Assembly (NCBI GenBank): GCA_019137255.1
Contig: WPDH01000366.1
Location: 1 to 64,000 of the forward strand
Reading direction: 5' to 3'
DNA: 64,000 bases
Origin: Corinectria fuckeliana
Taxonomy: Eukaryota > Ascomycota > Sordariomycetes > Hypocreales > Nectriaceae
The notes under the pieces are model-generated. The model saw only the letters and a list, made by a program, of their open reading frames with translations. It was not told where the DNA came from and made no database searches. The position numbers and the translations under genes are program-made. Shown piece by piece: positions 1 through 12,432 of this stretch. Numbering within the stretch: position 1 is the stretch's first letter; each line of letters starts with the position of its first letter.

Positions 1-596
1 CCCCCCCCAGCACCAGCACGGACAGCTAAAAAGTGCAAGAGCGTCAACGTCAACAGACTGCCACTGCCCTGTACGAAGTACTACGTACAACTTCAAAACT
101 CCACGTCCCGCCACCCTCTCGTCTCCATTCTCCATTCTTCTCCTTCCCGTCTCCAATATCTCAACATCCAAACATCCCTTCCTACTGAGGCTCCGTTTCC
201 TCGTTTGAAGCCTCAGCCCGGCATTCCCCCAGCGCGCCCTGTTATTCGCTCTCACTCATCGCTCCTCCGGAATTGGTGGCCCCAATCGCCTAGTCCTGGA
301 CCTTGCAGACCTGCACCGCGGGCCAGACGGATACCCCGAAGCCATTGCCACCAACAAACCGCCTGTCTCACCCCGGCCCCGACCCAACACCGACGAGCCA
401 CAAGGCAAAGGGGGATTCCAAAGAGCCAAACGGGACCACGCAAAAATTAGAGTCGCTCCCCTCGACCGCCTCTTCTATGACGGCGTTGGTTCCTGCTGTC
501 GTCATCCCGGTTCTAGTCGCCCCGACTTTCAGCTCACGTTGTTTTGCCTCGTGCTCCAATTTCAGCTTGAGCCATCAACCTCCAAAATAATCCACC
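1..596 (+). promoter_or_regulatory. Leader and promoter region of the C2H2 zinc-finger gene
   Basis: No gene is supported here. Positions about 110-200 are strongly pyrimidine-rich (repeated CTC/TTC runs), which is typical of fungal core promoters just before the transcription start. The rest probably forms a long 5' untranslated leader up to the ATG at 597, whose context (CCACCATGG) is a very good start context. Several short open frames cross the leader but show no coding character. A GTACGAAGTAC motif lies at 71-81. Confidence 0.5.
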
Positions 597-2608
597 ATGG
601 CATTCCCGTCTCTGCCGAGTATTAGAGTCCCCGTGGCCGACGACTTTCGCTCCCATGCCAGCCAAAACGACAGACCCTTTGGGAGCAATAGTCTGGCCAT
701 GTCAATTCCCGGCAACCAAACTCCCGACGACGTCCCCCCTCCCCTACCTCCGCCTCGATATCTGCCCGGCAACGAGCCAGCACATCTTCCTCCAGACATG
801 CGAAACAAGCGAGACTTTGGACCCGGCCCAGCGTCTTTTGCTAGCGGTTACGGGAGCATGGCCTCGTCTTTCGCTGAGGAACGACCCAGTTACCAACGAA
901 GAGGCATTGGTGCCTTCAATAGCAGCTACAATGGCGACCGGGACGAAGGCTATTCCAGCTATTCCACTGACAGGTATGAGTCTGAGTCTCCCCCGTCAAT
1001 GGTCCATGCCATTTGGGCTGGACTCAGTCGGCTAACAATCGCGTTTGCAGGACTCGAGATTCTTTACGAACTTCGGATTTCGGCCTCCACCACAACCGTT
1101 TCCAATTTCAATCCCCTGCCGATATTCATGGCGACAGCATGAAAAAGAAGCTTGATCCTATCCGGATGCTGGAAAGATCACCACCTCGGTCCCTGCTGAG
1201 CGCTTCTGTAAATGAGCTACTACCTAGAAGACCGCCTGCTGAGGGTAGGTTCCCTCCCGCGCTGAGTGTCCCCGTTCAACTTCCCATTCACACTCGCAAT
1301 ATCCTGAGCTCCCCAGCCCGGCTCACCGAAACACCACTTCACTCGGCCATTTCTCCCCGCAGTGCCCCTTTCCACTACGGGGATCGCTCCCCCAACGACA
1401 GCTCTGACATGGACCGCTCCCCGCAAACTCGCACTCGGAGGAACAACAGCGACGACGCCACCTCAACACAGGGCAGCTACGAGTTCAACGGAACTGACGA
1501 CATGGAGATAGAGGAGACACAGTCGCTGAAGCGACTACACATCGATGATGCGTACCTCCCGGCCGGTGGCCAGAAGCGGAGGGCAGCCAGCCCCACTGAC
1601 GATCTCCTCCATGCTACTCAGATGGACCTCGCCAACCGGTCTCGCGGCTCGCCCACACCCCGTCTCGGCACCAACCCCCAAGGCACGACCATGTCGTCTT
1701 TACCGTCGACATCCAGGTCCAACTCTTACATGTCGCCCATGTCGGTCCCCGCCTCTGCCATTACCACCGCCAATTCCTTTGGCCGACGTTCTCCTGGTCT
1801 GTCACCAGGCGGTATCTCCCCGACATCGTGCCACTCTCCTTACACAACCCCAATGTCCCTCAACCCCAGCCCAAGGAACTCTGTATCTGGTCGGAGCGCC
1901 GCACATACGAGAACTGTCTCAAGTGCCAGCTCCCGAAAGATCCCCGAGGTGCAAAAGCCAGGAGGTCCTAAGCTGCAAGAGTTCTTTATGTGTGATTGCT
2001 GCCCGAAGAAGCCAAAGCGATTCGAGACAGCCGAAGAGTTACAGTAAGTGAAACCGTGCACTAACTACATACTTTGCTGGAGGGACCCAAAAATCAAGAC
2101 GGCTCAAAAGCTTCAATCTTTCACGGGTGCAAGACATGGGGCTAACCAGACATCCAGCGCTCACGAAGCCGAAAAGCAATACAACTGCTCCTTCTGTGGA
2201 AACCGATTCAAGAATAAGAACGAAGCAGAGCGCCACCAAAACTCGCTTCATGTCCGTCGCCATTCTTGGTCTTGCTCGGCCCTCTCCGGGTACGACCGTG
2301 CCTTTCACGACTCAACCAACCGACCTGGAGAGGCTGACGCGTGCGGCTACTGTGGCGACGAGTATCCGCGATCGGGACGAGGTCCCGGTGCAACCGGCCC
2401 CAGAATTGCTACGGAGCAGGACTGGGATGAGCGGATCCGACACCTTCAAGAGACGCACAAGTTCAGGGAGTGCAATTCTTCCAAGAAGTTTTATCGAGCG
2501 GACCACTTCAGACAACACCTCAAACATAGTCACGCAGGCACGAGCGGTAAATGGACCAACATGCTAGAGAATGCGTGTATGTTGGAGGAGGACCCGACAC
2601 CCAGGTGA
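597..2608 (+). CDS. C2H2 zinc-finger protein, 3 exons, 606 aa
   Basis: Predicted nuclear DNA- or RNA-binding protein. Exons are 597-973, 1051-2043 and 2158-2608. Both introns (77 and 114 bp) have GT/AG ends and GCTAAC branch sites and keep frame. Residues 1-430 are low-complexity, rich in Ser, Pro and Arg. The C-terminal 170 residues carry the zinc fingers. A first finger (C440, C443, H457, H459) is rebuilt only when intron 2 is removed, which supports the junction. A canonical C2H2 finger follows (C467-x2-C470-x12-H483-x4-H488), then a CGYCGDE finger ending in HLQETH and a last one ending in HLKHSH. This multi-finger tail is a conserved fungal arrangement; the target is unknown. The ATG at 597 was chosen because it opens the frame in an ideal start context. 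A GT follows the last codons (CCCAGGTGA), so a further 3' exon cannot be excluded. Confidence 0.85.
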
Positions 2609-4769
2609 AGGAATCAGACAATCAGCGGCGACCTGGGGTTCAACAGCTTGAGGGCCGGCACATGGACGTTTCAACTACCAATCCTTTGAGCGCTGAGTAA
2701 GAGTCCTGCCGGGGTAGGGTGTCGGATACTAGAGGTTGAGTGGATGACAAGGTTGAACCAAGCAGGGTACCGGCCGCGGAGTCAGCGAGGAGTCGACATG
2801 TCCCGGTTGGTCCAACCACGCCGACTATTGATCCACGATGATTGACGGGAACCCGGCGACTCGAGAGCCCGGCTGAGGAGCAATTGACCAGAGAGGGCGC
2901 GTGGCCGGAACATGACGAAAGCGAGGACGCAAAGCCACAAGCGCCCTGGCGGCATCCACATGAGCGGCACGGTAAACCTGCAGGATGTTGTATCGACGAC
3001 ACCGACCGTGGAGGGGTCGAAAACTATTTCGCCTGCGCATTGTTCTCACGGCGTGCAGATGCGTGCACTGATCTCCCGCACTCGAATCGGGGCGTTCCGT
3101 GGGCCCCGTCCCGACTGCGCGCCCGAAGACGCACACCGAAGGCACATGTTCCGTTTTCCGCCAGCCTCTGAAAAGCAGTCGCACATTCACAGCGCTTTGG
3201 TACTATGACTGAGGTTGCGATTATCGAGGTCCACATATCCGAACAAGTAGCCTCGCAATATTCCGGAGGGGACAACGGGCAGCAGTCTTGGCTTGGGCTT
3301 TCAGGGAGTCAACCTTGACCCAGTCGGACAGTGGTGGTTAGCATGCGACTTGGCGGCGAAGACATAAGGGAACTGCGGATGTGTGGTGAATGGGACAGGC
3401 AGCAACTGGGCCTGGAATCATGCATTTGTGGCGGCGCTACTTTCTTACTGGGCTGAAGGCCCCTGTTCAACATGGTGTTGGGCTCGCAACACGAAGGGGG
3501 AATATGGAGGGTAGTCAGCCCTGCCAAGAAGCACAAATTCCGGGATTTATGCCATCGGATCTCTTATTGTTATTTGTAATTACACATATACCCCGCAAGA
3601 CGGCAAGGTAGGGATCACGGAGGCAAACATTTTGCGCCGTATACTAGACTCGGGCTTGAAGCCGCGTAGTCTAATTCACTTTATGGGTAACGGCACAAAA
3701 GGATAGGAATACCGGTAGCATGGTCTGGGATGGGTACACAGGAATGATTCAATATAAAAAAAGGTCAAATAGCGCAAGGACGATGTGGTTAGTGACATTG
3801 GGAGTGAACGCATGACACGGCTTGGATGCGAGATGATTGTACGTTGCGACAGCTGACACTAGCCTTTTGAGGCTGGGAAATGGGAGACGCCCAGTAGCTC
3901 GGTGTGGACTAGGCGGCAGCTACTAGATACGTAAGAGGCTATTCGTACATGTCGTATTGCTAGGTACGTAGTAGTTCAGTCCAGTCAGTGTCTTCTAGAC
4001 AAGATCAGCTTAGCTGGTAGGTAGGAGGAAGTGGAGGAATAGGCGGAAGGTGGATAGGAAGTAATTACGGAGACTCGAGAAACCCATCGTTTCTCTCCGG
4101 TTGGAATGGGGAATGGGGAAGCGGAGCCAAGCTAGCCGCTGCGGAGTCTCCACCAGCTTGTTCAAGGTCTCTAGTTGAAGCAGCGAGTACCGACCAGATG
4201 GAGCGGAAGGATCAGAGGATTGAAAGGATTCTATACCCTCTCTCTCAAACAGGTGCCTATTCGCACGAGACCGAGACGGGATGGGCCGGATACCAATGAG
4301 CATTTGCACTCTTACGTAGCCCTACAGGGCCACGCGTTGAGGCTGATTGTAGTCTAGGCCTGTGTGTGGCTAGTGAAGAATCCGCCGAGGCAGGCGCAAC
4401 GATGGCGGGGTAGCTCGTGTGGCGCAGTTCAAGGAGGGGCAACAAGAAAAAATGAAGGCAAATCGGCGAGGAGTCATGAGGAAGAGCCCGACAAGTAACT
4501 ACTAGAAGACATTCCCCACCTCACTGCCCCTTGCCGTCTGCCTCATTGATCGGACAACGACACGCCCCGTCAAGGCGTACCGAGGCACCGTCCACACCAG
4601 GCCGGCGCTTTCGTCAGCCTTCACGCTGGAGCACAAGGTCTCTCGGGAAAGCGTCCCGCCAGCAGAGGCAGAACCCGAACCCCAGGGCACGCGCCTGCAG
4701 CAGTGGGAGGACTTTGGGCACCGATTCAACAACGGAGAGCTCGACCTTCTCAAGCGGAGCATCGTCGAG
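2609..4769. other. Intergenic, no gene supported
   Basis: About 2.2 kb between the zinc-finger gene and the phosphatase. Open frames on both strands are short, have no recognisable domain and overlap one another in opposite senses. Positions about 3900-4020 carry repeated TACGTA/CTAGGTA words of the kind scattered through other intergenic parts of this window. The last 200 bp before 4770 must hold the phosphatase promoter, but no clear motif stands out. Confidence 0.5.
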
Positions 4770-5997
4770 ATGGCGTTGAGCAGGATCGAAGGAGAAGACG
4801 AGCTTTACGTGGGGGGGTAAGTCCGCTTCTCTCGCTGTCAGCCGCGATATGCAGCTGGAGCCCCCCCCCTTGATTTACTCACTCGCTGACCCTCGCAGGC
4901 TATGGGCTCTGCGCCGCTCCGATTCCCTAACAGAACGCGGCATCACGCACGTCCTGTCCGTTGTTGGCATTGATCCCTCTAGTCTAAAGAACTTCAAGGA
5001 CGAGCCATGGTCGGAGTACGGCAAGGAGTTCCGCCACCTCATCATTGACGTAGACGACGTGGACGATGCAAACCTGCTGGTGGAGTTCCCGAGGGCTGTC
5101 AAGTTCATCGACGAGGGGCTGAGGGCATCTAACGAGGGAAATCCCAAACACGCAGTAGAGACTGAAGAGACTGGCGATGCAACTCTAGACAAGGGCATTG
5201 AGCATCTAAACATCGGGGGCGGCGGCTCCCAGCGAGGCGTCTTTGTCCACTGCGCCGCCGGAAAGTCGAGATCGGTCTCGGCCACCATTGCCTACTTGCT
5301 CTGGCGGTATCCGAAGCGCTTCGACCCCGGCACCGCCCCGTCGTCGCCGCAGGGACGGTCGCGGAAGGAAACCTCGGCCGAGGCGGTGCAAGCGGCGCTG
5401 AGCTTTGTCCGCCGGACGCGGCCCATGGCGGAGCCCAACCCCGGCTTCATGGACCAGCTGGCGCTCTGGTGGGAGATGGGCTGCCCCGACGACGTCGAGA
5501 CCCATCCGGCGTACCAGCGCTGGGCGTACATGCGCGAGGTGGAAGAGGGCCTAGCCGTCGGCCAGGCTCCCACGAGGCTGAGGTTCGAGGACGAGGAGGC
5601 TCAGCCCCGTGACGAGTCGGGCCTCAGCCTGCGGTGCAAGAAGTGTCGCCGCACCTTGGCTACGGCGCCGTTCATCGTCGACCACCGGCCCGCCAACAAG
5701 GACTCCACAGCCCAGTGTCAGCACTTCTTCATCGAGCCCCTGGGCTGGATGCGCGGCATCCTCGAGCAGGGCGAGCTCAACGGCCGGCTGCTCTGCCCCA
5801 ACGCGAAATGCGGTGCCGGCGTGGGCCGCTACGACTGGAAGGGCTTCAAGTGCTCCTGCGGCGACTACATCTCGCCTGCTTTCTCGCTGCAGCGCGCCAG
5901 GGTTGACGACGTCTTCAAGAGGGAGCTGGGCGCGGCGGCCAACAAGAGCATGGGCATCCGAATGCCGCCCGGCGCACCGCGTGACGGGCATCTGTGA
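4770..5997 (+). CDS. YVH1: Dual-specificity protein phosphatase, YVH1/DUSP12 type, 381 aa
   Basis: Tyr/Ser/Thr phosphatase of the Yvh1 family. In yeast Yvh1 helps late maturation of the 60S ribosomal subunit (release of Mrt4) through its zinc-binding tail. Exons are 4770-4816 and 4899-5997. The 82-bp intron splits a Gly codon and restores the family opening: MALSRIEGEDELYVGG followed by LWALRR. The catalytic P-loop HCAAGKSR has nucleophile Cys134 and Arg140, and the general-acid region lies in the DVDDVDDANL stretch. The C-terminal third carries the zinc ligands typical of the family: a CxxC pair at C262/C265, a downstream CQHFF, a CPNAKCG segment and a final CSC. A linker of about 20 residues with Glu/Thr between the substrate strand and the P-loop is longer than in yeast. 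The start at 4770 fits the family; a longer upstream open frame is not needed. Confidence 0.92.
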
Positions 5998-8900
5998 CGG
6001 CTGTAGGGGGAGCCATGTGTCCATGACTGACGGACGGCATGTCGCCGAGTCATCGTCGTCCAGGCTCCATCCACAAGGCTCCGAATCTCCGGACCCCTGC
6101 TGTTACTTCCCGGAGCCCCGCCGGCCGGTCTTCCAGCCTACCACGAGGCCGACAGCTGGGCTTCGTCGGCCGCTTCCCTCTTCTCGCAAGCGGCTTTCAT
6201 GTTCTCCATGGCAAAGTCACAAGGGAAAGGCGTCGAGCGAGATTCCAACGACCGGGGCCAGAGGGAGGGTGGGGTTAATCGGGAAGCCGTTAGGGCTTAC
6301 GGGGTGTAGCAACCAACACCCGTGTGCATGGGTCACCTCCTTAGAGCGGCCGCTGAAGACGGAGCAACGATGGACACGCTGGAGGATCGTAAGACGGCGA
6401 CGGGACGATCGGATGGTTCCTAGTGCAGGCAAGGAAGCCTCATGGGGGAGGAGTGGGTTCGTCATGTGCGATTCAGAAGAGCGACGAGAAACCAAAGACC
6501 CCGGATGCTTCCAGAGTCACCTAAGCACCTCAGCACTAGGCTAAGACTATTGAGTCCGTTCAGCATCATCTTCGAGTCTCGGATCCGTCAAGCACCCAAA
6601 CCCCACCGAGATGCCCACAAAGCACCATCCTATCCCTGACCGCATGCCACATTGTTGTTCCACACCCGTCATGGCCATCCCACACACACCTTCGACTAGC
6701 CTTGCAACTATGCTTCCCAGGCGGTGACACTATCATTTTTCTGCTCATACCTAGCCGATCACGGCATGCTGCTTTGTCCAATGTGCCAAGATATATCCGG
6801 GCGAACGAGTGTGAATGAATGCAAGACCGAACGAGACCAACTCTCAAGACACACCCCTGACGGAAATCCTCCGCTGTTCGATTTATTGACATGGACATGT
6901 ACGACAATTCACCGCTCAGCTGTATCTGCCTGTTCGGGACATGTTGTGCGAACAGTAGCATGAAAGTCGCCAGCTGACCTTTGCAAGTCTTGTCAGACTA
7001 GACTCAGCAGCCTCATCACTCGCCAATTGCAATATCCGTGGAAGGCTTGCAGCAAGAATCTAGGACGCAAAAGCACAAGAAATGCCCCATTTTAGGTAAT
7101 CCCACGCGAGCAAGACGCCGCTGCTTGTGCCTCGCTGCTCGGGCTCTAGTCGTCGTCCCGAGCCCAGCCATGTTTGGGCGTAAGCAAGGCGAGCGGGCCA
7201 GTCATCGTCCACGAGCACCACTCTTGTCATCATCGTCATACGTCTTGACCTACCTCGCGAGGTGCACGACCTTGAGAGAGTCCAAGAGGTGCCTCTTGGA
7301 AGTTGGGGAAAGATCCACGGGATCGGTGCTTGTCAGGTCAGACCAAACGCCGGCTTCGTGGGTGAGTATCAGCACTTGCGGATGTAAGCCGCCACCCCAC
7401 TGCTTAATCGGCATAAACAACTAAATAACGATGCCAAGTCCGAGTCTTTGGTAATACGAAATAGCTCTAATGTTCTCAGGTTGTTTCAAAATGATGACGC
7501 TGTCGTGAGACGTGATAGCTCAACACCTGTCCTTGGGTATCAACCGCTCTCAACTCATCATAAACACCTCATACCAAGTCCGCGACTCAGCTATTCATCC
7601 TAAAATCATTATACTCCCATACCCCCTCTTGCGGGGCAGGTCTGGGCCGTGACGTAGTTTGCCCCGGCGTTTCCCTGGACGGCCCCGTCCTCGGGCACCC
7701 AAACAACCCCAGGTGCCCGCTGCCCGCTGCTCGAATCTTGATACCACTTCCGGATAGTATTAGCATGCGCGAAGACCACTTGGTGGATGCCGTCAGGGCC
7801 GCCACGTTCCTCGAATCGACATTTTTTTCTCCATCTGCCGTCCGTAGAGCTTATCCCTTGGCAGCGGGTGCTACCACGACTCCGAACATGCACTGCTTCG
7901 TCGGTTGTCCATCTGACCATGTCGTTCTTTTCCGTTCTGAGCTTGGTACAGGTGCATATTGTGGTCAGGCAGCCATCGTCTTTGCCGGTAGAGCGCTGGA
8001 ACTGGCTGTCATGGCGTCGAGGTCGCCAGTTCGGATGTCGAGGGGCTGGCTGTGACGACCGCATTGGGCAGAGTCTTGTGGGCGGCGTCTTCCGTTCTTT
8101 TCATGATATCGAAGCATCACTACGGCGACGGTCTATCCCGGAGAAGTGGGAGACCCGCTCCGATCCGACTGCCCGGAGAACCCCTTGTCGTTGCCGGCCT
8201 TTCGGCGTCTCGATCGGGCGGGGTACGTTCACCAAGCCGGTCCGAGTACGGGATATGGATGTTCCATCGTTGCAAGGCTGGAGATGCAGGGCAAGGAAGC
8301 ACACCGGCCTGTATGTCCCGTGGGGCCTGTCTTGGAGAGGTGCCCAGGGGGTGGGATAGGAGGGGGCCAACCACGACAGGTACCTCTGGTCTGACGGCTC
8401 CCAAGTACTCTCTTCTCACACGCCCCTGTGCCCCGCCAGACCGCGATCTCAGGCAGGCCCATGTTTGTAGGTGAGGAGTTCAAGCTTGGCCGGCTTGCGG
8501 CGGGTGTGCATTGCAACCCCAACCCACGGAGCCCCTCCCGGGCTTCCCTAGAGCGTCCACGGCGGAAGCAGTCCCCAGTCAGGATGGCTTGTGGCTTGCA
8601 AGGCTAGCTCGGACGACTGGTGCCTGGCCAAGGAGGATGAGCACCTGTGTTCCTTCTTCTAGACGGGGTCAGGGAGCCTCGGACCATCCGCAGCTTGCAA
8701 ACCATCCCCCAAGCATGAGATATTTTGTGGTAGTCGGCTCATCGAGGCGCAGCAAGCGTGTCTCCGGTGCATTCGCCTGGTCGGGTGTGTTGCCCTTAGC
8801 GCCGGGGAGTGTCCACCTGCGTCACTCCCAGGCTGACAGCGCAGAGTCGCATCCGTGGTTGATACTAGGCGGCATATCCAAGTCGTCGGTAGTTGGACTC

Positions 8901-10238
8901 CTCCATGGCCGTCGGAGAATCTTGCTGCTTCAACTCATAAGGCGCATCATTCGAGGAGGGTCACATAGAACTGTCCCGGGGTCATGGAGGTGCAGGCTGA
9001 GACTCGTGGAACTAGCTCGACGTGAGAACGAAGTCATCACGGGTTAAGCTGCCCGGCATCCAAAGCGAGCGGACCGCATTCGGGTGGGATAATGTACAGT
9101 CCACAGGCCCAACTGCAGAAGAACGAGTTGGTTAGGGCTGGTGTTGTGCCGCTAGCAGGAAGATGCATGCGTGCCCCTTCAAGCCCGTCCTGCAGTCATC
9201 ATCTCGACAACCGAGGGGTGCGATCTCGCGACTCCGCAAGTGCTCGGAAACAAGGCCGCCGCTCGATATGTCGCTGAGACCCCCCCAGGCTCAGATCCGC
9301 CTTCTCGCGGCTGCAATCGTGGCTAGTGGTGGTTCATGTCAGACACGTTCCTTTACAATACTAGGTGCCGAGGAGAGATGTGTTTGCACCGAGGGTCAGC
9401 ATAGCAAGGGAAGTGTCAGACTTTACCTGTCACAACCTCTTTCAGTTAGCCCGCAGCCCTACTAGTGGTATCGGCCTCACGTTGACCGAGGCAACCCGCT
9501 TTCAAGAAGGCAGGTCAACGGCACCGCTGTCCTGTGAACATGGGGCATTGAAGCATGTGTAGAAGCACATTGGCTCATTCGCATCTCCAAAGTCCAATGG
9601 TCCTACGGCGTGCCGTTGCCCTGCAGTTGAGGTGACGGCCCACGGAGTAGTCCTCTGGTTAAGTGCCAAGCACCGCCAACCGACCAGGCCGTTCCCACTC
9701 TCGTTATGAACCCGAGGCCTATTTCGAGATTATAGACATCCACTCCTCCACTCCTCTGCAGAGGAGTCGGCTTGCTTACCAAGATAGTCCGTCCATGCGG
9801 CAGAGCTTGGTGAGCATGTAAGCACTAGAACGCATACGATCCCCGCGGGGCTCGACCTGCGGCAGCCTCGATTCTGCCTGTTGCGGAGAGAGGCGGCGAT
9901 GGGCTCGGTACTTTGCAGTCCGTCATGGTGGCATGGGAATCGACGATAGGCAAGCTAGCTAGAAGACTAGCCCAGCCCTGTGGCATCGTGTCGACCAGGT
10001 TTCAGCCTGCGAGGCAGCATCGAGGGCAGAGATACGGCCGTGGTGGCTTTCCCCGATGTGCCAAGGATCCGAGAGACGCCCTGCAACTGGATGGTTTACG
10101 TGGGTTGGAACAAGGAAGCCCCTGGCCGAGTTTGTTCCGGGCTTACTACCCGCCACACGGACTAGAGCAACGCAACCGCAGGGCTGAACATCTTACTCAG
10201 CCTCACTTGGCTTTTTGGTTCCGTCTGACAGTGATTGG
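5998..10238. other. Gene-poor accessory stretch, no gene supported
   Basis: About 4.2 kb with only short overlapping open frames on both strands and no recognisable motif. The longest (8511-9047 +, 7609-8064 -, 9913-10389 +) have uneven composition and no conserved-looking blocks, so I do not call them. Composition is not strongly AT-rich. The stretch may be old decayed repeat DNA, because it leads directly into the inverted repeat and small elements at 10.2-12.7 kb, but I cannot show this from sequence alone. Confidence 0.4.
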
Positions 10239-10337
10239 CGATCCACGGGTGATGGTCCTTTGGTTAGTCGGCGATCAACTAGCTGGGCCCGAGGCTCAAT
10301 TCCGACCAAGAGCGAGGTTGAAGAAACAAGTGCTCTT
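10239..10337 (+). repeat. Left arm of a 99-bp inverted repeat
   Basis: Begins CGATCCACGGGTGATGG. Its reverse complement recurs at 10777-10874 with one 1-bp indel region and about nine other differences, all transitions. Eight of these have C or G here and T or A in the right arm (read in the left-arm direction). That bias is what repeat-induced point mutation (RIP) leaves. The arms enclose 439 bp. Confidence 0.85.
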
Positions 10338-10776
10338 CCCATCATGTAGACTGAGCCGGAAGATCTCTTGGCCGTATGTCTCTGCCTGAGTTTAGCGTGA
10401 GCGATCGTTTCAACCAATATGCGAAGCTCCCGGGTAGTCGACTACTGTTGACGTGGTTTGCGATGGTTGAAAGAGTTCACTCCTGCTTAGCAAACCCAGC
10501 CTAAGACTCCCAGATAGTAGACGAGAGGAGTTTTGTGGTACGTATAGCGTTTAGACGATTGCAAACGTTAACTTGCTTTAGGAGTTTAGTTAAAGTGCGC
10601 GCCACGGTAAACACTAGAGTAATCCGTGATTCTATCTTAAGTAACTAATAGAGTTATAAGTTTACAGCCTAAATAGATATATAGTACAGCCTAAATAAGA
10701 CAACTTTATATACTAATACTAACTAATACTAGCTAGTATTAATATTAGTATTAGTAGTACTTTTACTAACTCTAGA
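10338..10776. repeat. AT-rich spacer between inverted-repeat arms, with element end and palindrome
   Basis: The second half is very AT-rich. Two tandem TACAGCCTAAATA words at about 10663-10698 match the right end of the small TIR elements at 11392 and 12433 if C>T and G>A changes are allowed, so a mutated fourth copy end probably lies here. Next to it, about 10715-10764, is a near-palindrome built from ACTAATACT/AGTATTAGT words around a central CTAG. No coding sequence is visible. Confidence 0.5.
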
Positions 10777-10874
10777 AAGAACACTTATTTCTTTAACCTT
10801 ACTCTTAGTCGGAATTGAGCCTCGGGCCCAGCTAGTTAATCACCGACTAACCGAAGACCATCGCCCGTGGATCG
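10777..10874 (-). repeat. Right arm of the inverted repeat, RIP-like
   Basis: Reverse complement of 10239-10337 at roughly 89% identity. Nearly all substitutions in this arm are to T or A when both are read in the left-arm direction (CC to CT, GCG to GTA, TGA to TAA). The similarity stops sharply at the inner edge after the word TTCTT; outside the outer edge only a short TTTTGGTT word is shared. Confidence 0.85.
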
Positions 10875-11391
10875 AAACCAAAAGTAGCAAATCTGATGGC
10901 TCAATCATGGGTTCCGCACAGCTTGCCACCTGTGCGCGCCCAGTTTCGACATCTCGAGTCTCTGCCGAATCATGGGTCCCAGGGCCTTTTATCATTCCCA
11001 TCATCTTAGTCCAAGGGGCTACTTGGCGCGTTGACTTTGCGCAGCGCACAGAGAGTCGCACGGTATGTTTTTGCCATTGCTTCCGTCCTCGCCCGCAAAC
11101 TGATTTGTGCGTCTAGGTCATCTGGAAGGGATTTAACATCGGCTCATCAAATGAGAATACACAGGTGCTATCGCATTTACGCCAGGTTGCTTCGATTGGC
11201 GAGGTGGTGTCGTGAGGAATTTTGGCTGTGGTGGGAGCAAGCCTTAGCGGTGCCTCAGTCGCAGTCCTTGCCCCCTTACCTGAAGGAGGCGCATGAAAAA
11301 TTTGGAGAACATGGAGCTATTATGGCACGCGGCGATATGTTTGTCAGGTGTCGTGGGCATTGCTACTCTCTTATTGATTCGTCCTGATATA
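10875..11391. other. Intergenic, no gene supported
   Basis: About 520 bp between the inverted repeat and the first small TIR element. It contains short open frames only (for example 11031-11387 +) without recognisable motifs. Nothing functional can be assigned. Confidence 0.4.
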
Positions 11392-11645
11392 TGCTATTCG
11401 GGCTGTAAACTCATACTTCTTACCTATCATTTGCTTTATTATAGTCCTGATTCTCTAAGTAGTGCTGTATTTAGTAATCTAACTCTCTAACGCCCAAACT
11501 CTACAATACTCTAACACCTTAATGCTTAATACCGTAATGCCCTAACTGCTCTATCATTATAAATAGCAAGACTATCTAAGGAGAGTAAAACCCCAAATAA
11601 GCAAATATACAGCCCGACTAGAAATACTATACAGCCCGAATAGCA
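11392..11645 (+). mobile_element. Small non-coding TIR element (MITE-like), copy 1, 254 bp
   Basis: The 16-bp ends are perfect inverted repeats: TGCTATTCGGGCTGTA at 11392-11407 and its reverse complement TACAGCCCGAATAGCA at 11630-11645. The interior is AT-rich with no open frame and holds a degenerate CCCTAATG-type repeat at about 11505-11550. A second inner copy of the right-end word (TACAGCCCGACTAG) sits just inside the right end. The same structure recurs at 12433-12681, so it is a repeat family. No clean target-site duplication is visible. Confidence 0.75.
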
Positions 11646-12432
11646 CAACTCATAGAAATGCCCCGCTCACCTCTTTTCTCTCCTTCCTCCTCTCTTCTGC
11701 AACGGGTGCACTAGCATGCGTTGAACCCCAACCTGCCCCCTTCTATCTTTGACAAACCCGCCCCAACTTGCTTGCTTCATCATCATCCATCAGAGAAAAC
11801 AACAACATTAAAGAAAGCAGAGGGAAAAGCCAATACGACCTTGCGCTTTGATTCTTGTATTCTTGGAAACGACCTACAGAGTCTCAACCACACCGATACG
11901 CTGATATGGTGGGCGTAGCCGACAATACGAGAACCTTCGTTGAAGCCTGGCTTGAACGCTCCCAAGACTCCTGCGACGCGGATAGTGAAGAGGCCCTGGT
12001 CGTACCCGACCTGGACTTGAACAACAGGTCGTATACACCTAGACCAGTTCTGCGAGCCCCAAGAAGCGCGAGCTTGCACTGCGGCTGGCGACGGACTTTC
12101 CTATTGAAAGGGAATCTATTTCGTTGATGCAAGAGCTCACACTCCTGATAAATGATCTTGTCCGACTACAAACGGCGTCGGTCATTCCAGCCTCGTGAAG
12201 GTAAGGGCAAGCTTCTGTGTCTGATGCCCAGCTTTCGAGTTGACACTTGTAGGACTCGGTGACGAAGGATCCCAACTGGGCAAACCTTCCAAACGACAGC
12301 TGGTTCTACGATACGCCCACCCTCGAAGACAACAATAGCGAACATGCCGACAAATACATCTACTAACGACTCAAAGCGATCCAGCGCAAGACCGTCCAAT
12401 GCACGTGCCAGATGGAGCATGAAGCGATATAT
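11646..12432 (+). pseudogene. Decayed coding region cut by a TIR element, function not recognised
   Basis: Several adjacent open segments read like one protein but in different frames. From the ATG at 11905 one reads MVGVADNTRTFVEAWLER and a Pro/Arg-rich run. A frame shift near 12058 then leads into PKKRELALRLATDFPIERES up to a stop at 12188. A GTAAGG...TTGACACTTGTAG stretch at about 12196-12252 resembles an intron. After it comes an open stretch reading DPNWANLPNDSWFYDTPTL with a stop at 12365, followed by a short run ending directly at the element inserted at 12433. The N-terminal style is reminiscent of fungal PD-(D/E)XK-like nuclease proteins, but this is a weak impression, not an identification. 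Confidence 0.4.

Noticed and set aside
7609..8064. Minus-strand 151-codon open frame in the 6-10 kb stretch
   Set aside because: No recognisable domain or splice-supported extension was found; overlapping plus-strand frames are equally long.
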